DNA of 5,795 nt from Pseudomonadota bacterium (GTDB taxonomy: Bacteria > Pseudomonadota > Alphaproteobacteria > Azospirillales > Azospirillaceae): positions 1-5,795 of the forward strand of contig JAEZPL010000660.1 of the NCBI GenBank assembly GCA_023413605.1, given 5' to 3'. The notes below the pieces were generated by a model. The model saw nothing but the letters and a program-made list of their open reading frames with translations, had not been told where the DNA came from and did no database searches. The position numbers and the translations under genes are program-made. Below, in pieces: positions 5,154 through 5,795 of the stretch (positions are counted from its first letter, which is position 1; each line of letters opens with the position of its first letter).

Positions 5154-5795
5154 ATGACCGACCGGAACGCCAGGGTGGCCATCCACCAGCCGAACTATTT
5201 CCCGTGGCTCGGATATTTCGCGAAGATCGCCAACGCGGACGTGTTCGTCTTCCTCGACGATGTTCAATTGCCGCAGGGGCGCAGCTACGTCCATCGCACG
5301 AAGATCCATTCGGCCAATGGCGGCGACTGGCTGTCGGCGCCCGTGCGCCGGGTGGAGCGCCAGCTGATCAAGGATGTCGTCTTCGCCGACGCCGACTGGC
5401 GGCGCCAGCATCGGGCGACGCTGCTGCACACCTATCGCAAGGCGCCGTATTTCGAACCCGTGATGGCGCTGGTCGACACCATCTTCGGCACGGAGACGGA
5501 GGCGCTGGCCGTGTTCAACATGCGGGCGGCGGCGGTGCTGGCCGGGTATCTGGGCCTGTCCTGCCGGTTCGAGCTGTCGAGCGCCTTCGGGGTCACGGCC
5601 AGCAGCGACGAGCGGCTGATCGACCTCGTCAAGGCGGTCGGCGGCGGCGCGTACCTCTCCGGGGCCGGCGGGCAGAACTACCAGCACCCGGAGAAGTTCG
5701 CCGCGGCCGGGATCGACTTGCAGGTGTGCGAATACAAGCCGCGGCCCTACGTCCGCGCACAGGGGGGCTTCGTGCCGGGGCTGAGCATCCTGGAC
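5154..5795 (+). CDS. WbqC family protein (3' end beyond window)
   Basis: The first 214 codons are present with no stop before the window edge. The start MTDRNARVAIHQPNYFPWLGYF is followed by KIANADVFVFLDDVQ (24-38), then HRTKI and GDWLSAPV, which are hallmarks of the WbqC-like family, named after an O-antigen cluster gene. Near the end GAYLSGAGGQNY and GLSILD also match the family's C-terminal part, so probably only about 20 residues are missing. There is no signal peptide or membrane segment, so it is probably cytoplasmic. GGGAG at 5145-5149 lies four bases before ATG 5154. Family members sit in O-antigen and glycan clusters, often near aminosugar genes, and their reaction is not firmly established; an acyl or amino-acid transfer to a sugar is one speculation. 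The palindromic element upstream separates it from the deacetylase-like gene. Confidence 0.9.
   Translation, partial: MTDRNARVAIHQPNYFPWLGYFAKIANADVFVFLDDVQLPQGRSYVHRTKIHSANGGDWLSAPVRRVERQLIKDVVFADADWRRQHRATLLHTYRKAPYFEPVMALVDTIFGTETEALAVFNMRAAAVLAGYLGLSCRFELSSAFGVTASSDERLIDLVKAVGGGAYLSGAGGQNYQHPEKFAAAGIDLQVCEYKPRPYVRAQGGFVPGLSILD

Noticed and set aside
4938..5687. Minus-strand frame (249 residues) opposite the WbqC gene and the palindromic element
   Set aside because: No motif, runs through the inverted repeat, and overlaps a clear WbqC-family gene on the other strand.

Overview
This is a GC-rich stretch with long open frames, Shine-Dalgarno starts and tightly packed genes, all on the + strand. 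It carries part of a surface-polysaccharide (O-antigen, capsule or exopolysaccharide) biosynthesis locus. Composition, codon use and gene style fit a high-GC alphaproteobacterium, with Azospirillum or another Rhodospirillales relative as a reasonable guess. That assignment is inferred; no marker gene here proves it.

Region 1 (1-3860) looks like one transcription unit. The tail of an unidentified, probably membrane, protein (ends 130) overlaps by an ATGA junction a family-4 glycosyltransferase (127-1362). After a 45-base gap with a strong ribosome binding site comes a nucleotide-sugar dehydrogenase (1408-2865). It overlaps, again by ATGA, an extended short-chain dehydrogenase/reductase (2862-3860). 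The last two plausibly act in sequence on one sugar nucleotide. The dehydrogenase has the catalytic Cys and Lys for oxidation to a uronate. The SDR carries the Thr-Ser-Glu triad and downstream Arg seen in UDP-glucuronate decarboxylases, although GDP-mannose and other 4,6-dehydratases share the triad. The glycosyltransferase would use an activated sugar at the inner face of the membrane.

Region 2 (3861-4108) is a 248-base gap. It holds a terminator-like hairpin with a T-run, an AT-richer stretch with a weak promoter candidate, and a GC-rich imperfect hairpin. It probably separates the first unit from the next.

Region 3 (4109-5795) holds a NodB/CE4-like polysaccharide deacetylase homologue (4109-4966) and a WbqC-family protein (from 5154, cut by the window end). 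The 187-base gap between them is dominated by a long palindromic element: perfect 16-base inverted arms 117 bases apart end to end, with a further 6-base pair of arms outside. It looks like a small mobile or repeat element (MITE/REP-like). It and the little-studied deacetylase/WbqC pair are the least ordinary items here.

No tRNA, rRNA, CRISPR array, transposase gene or phage gene was seen. No gene-free stretch exceeds 300 bases.
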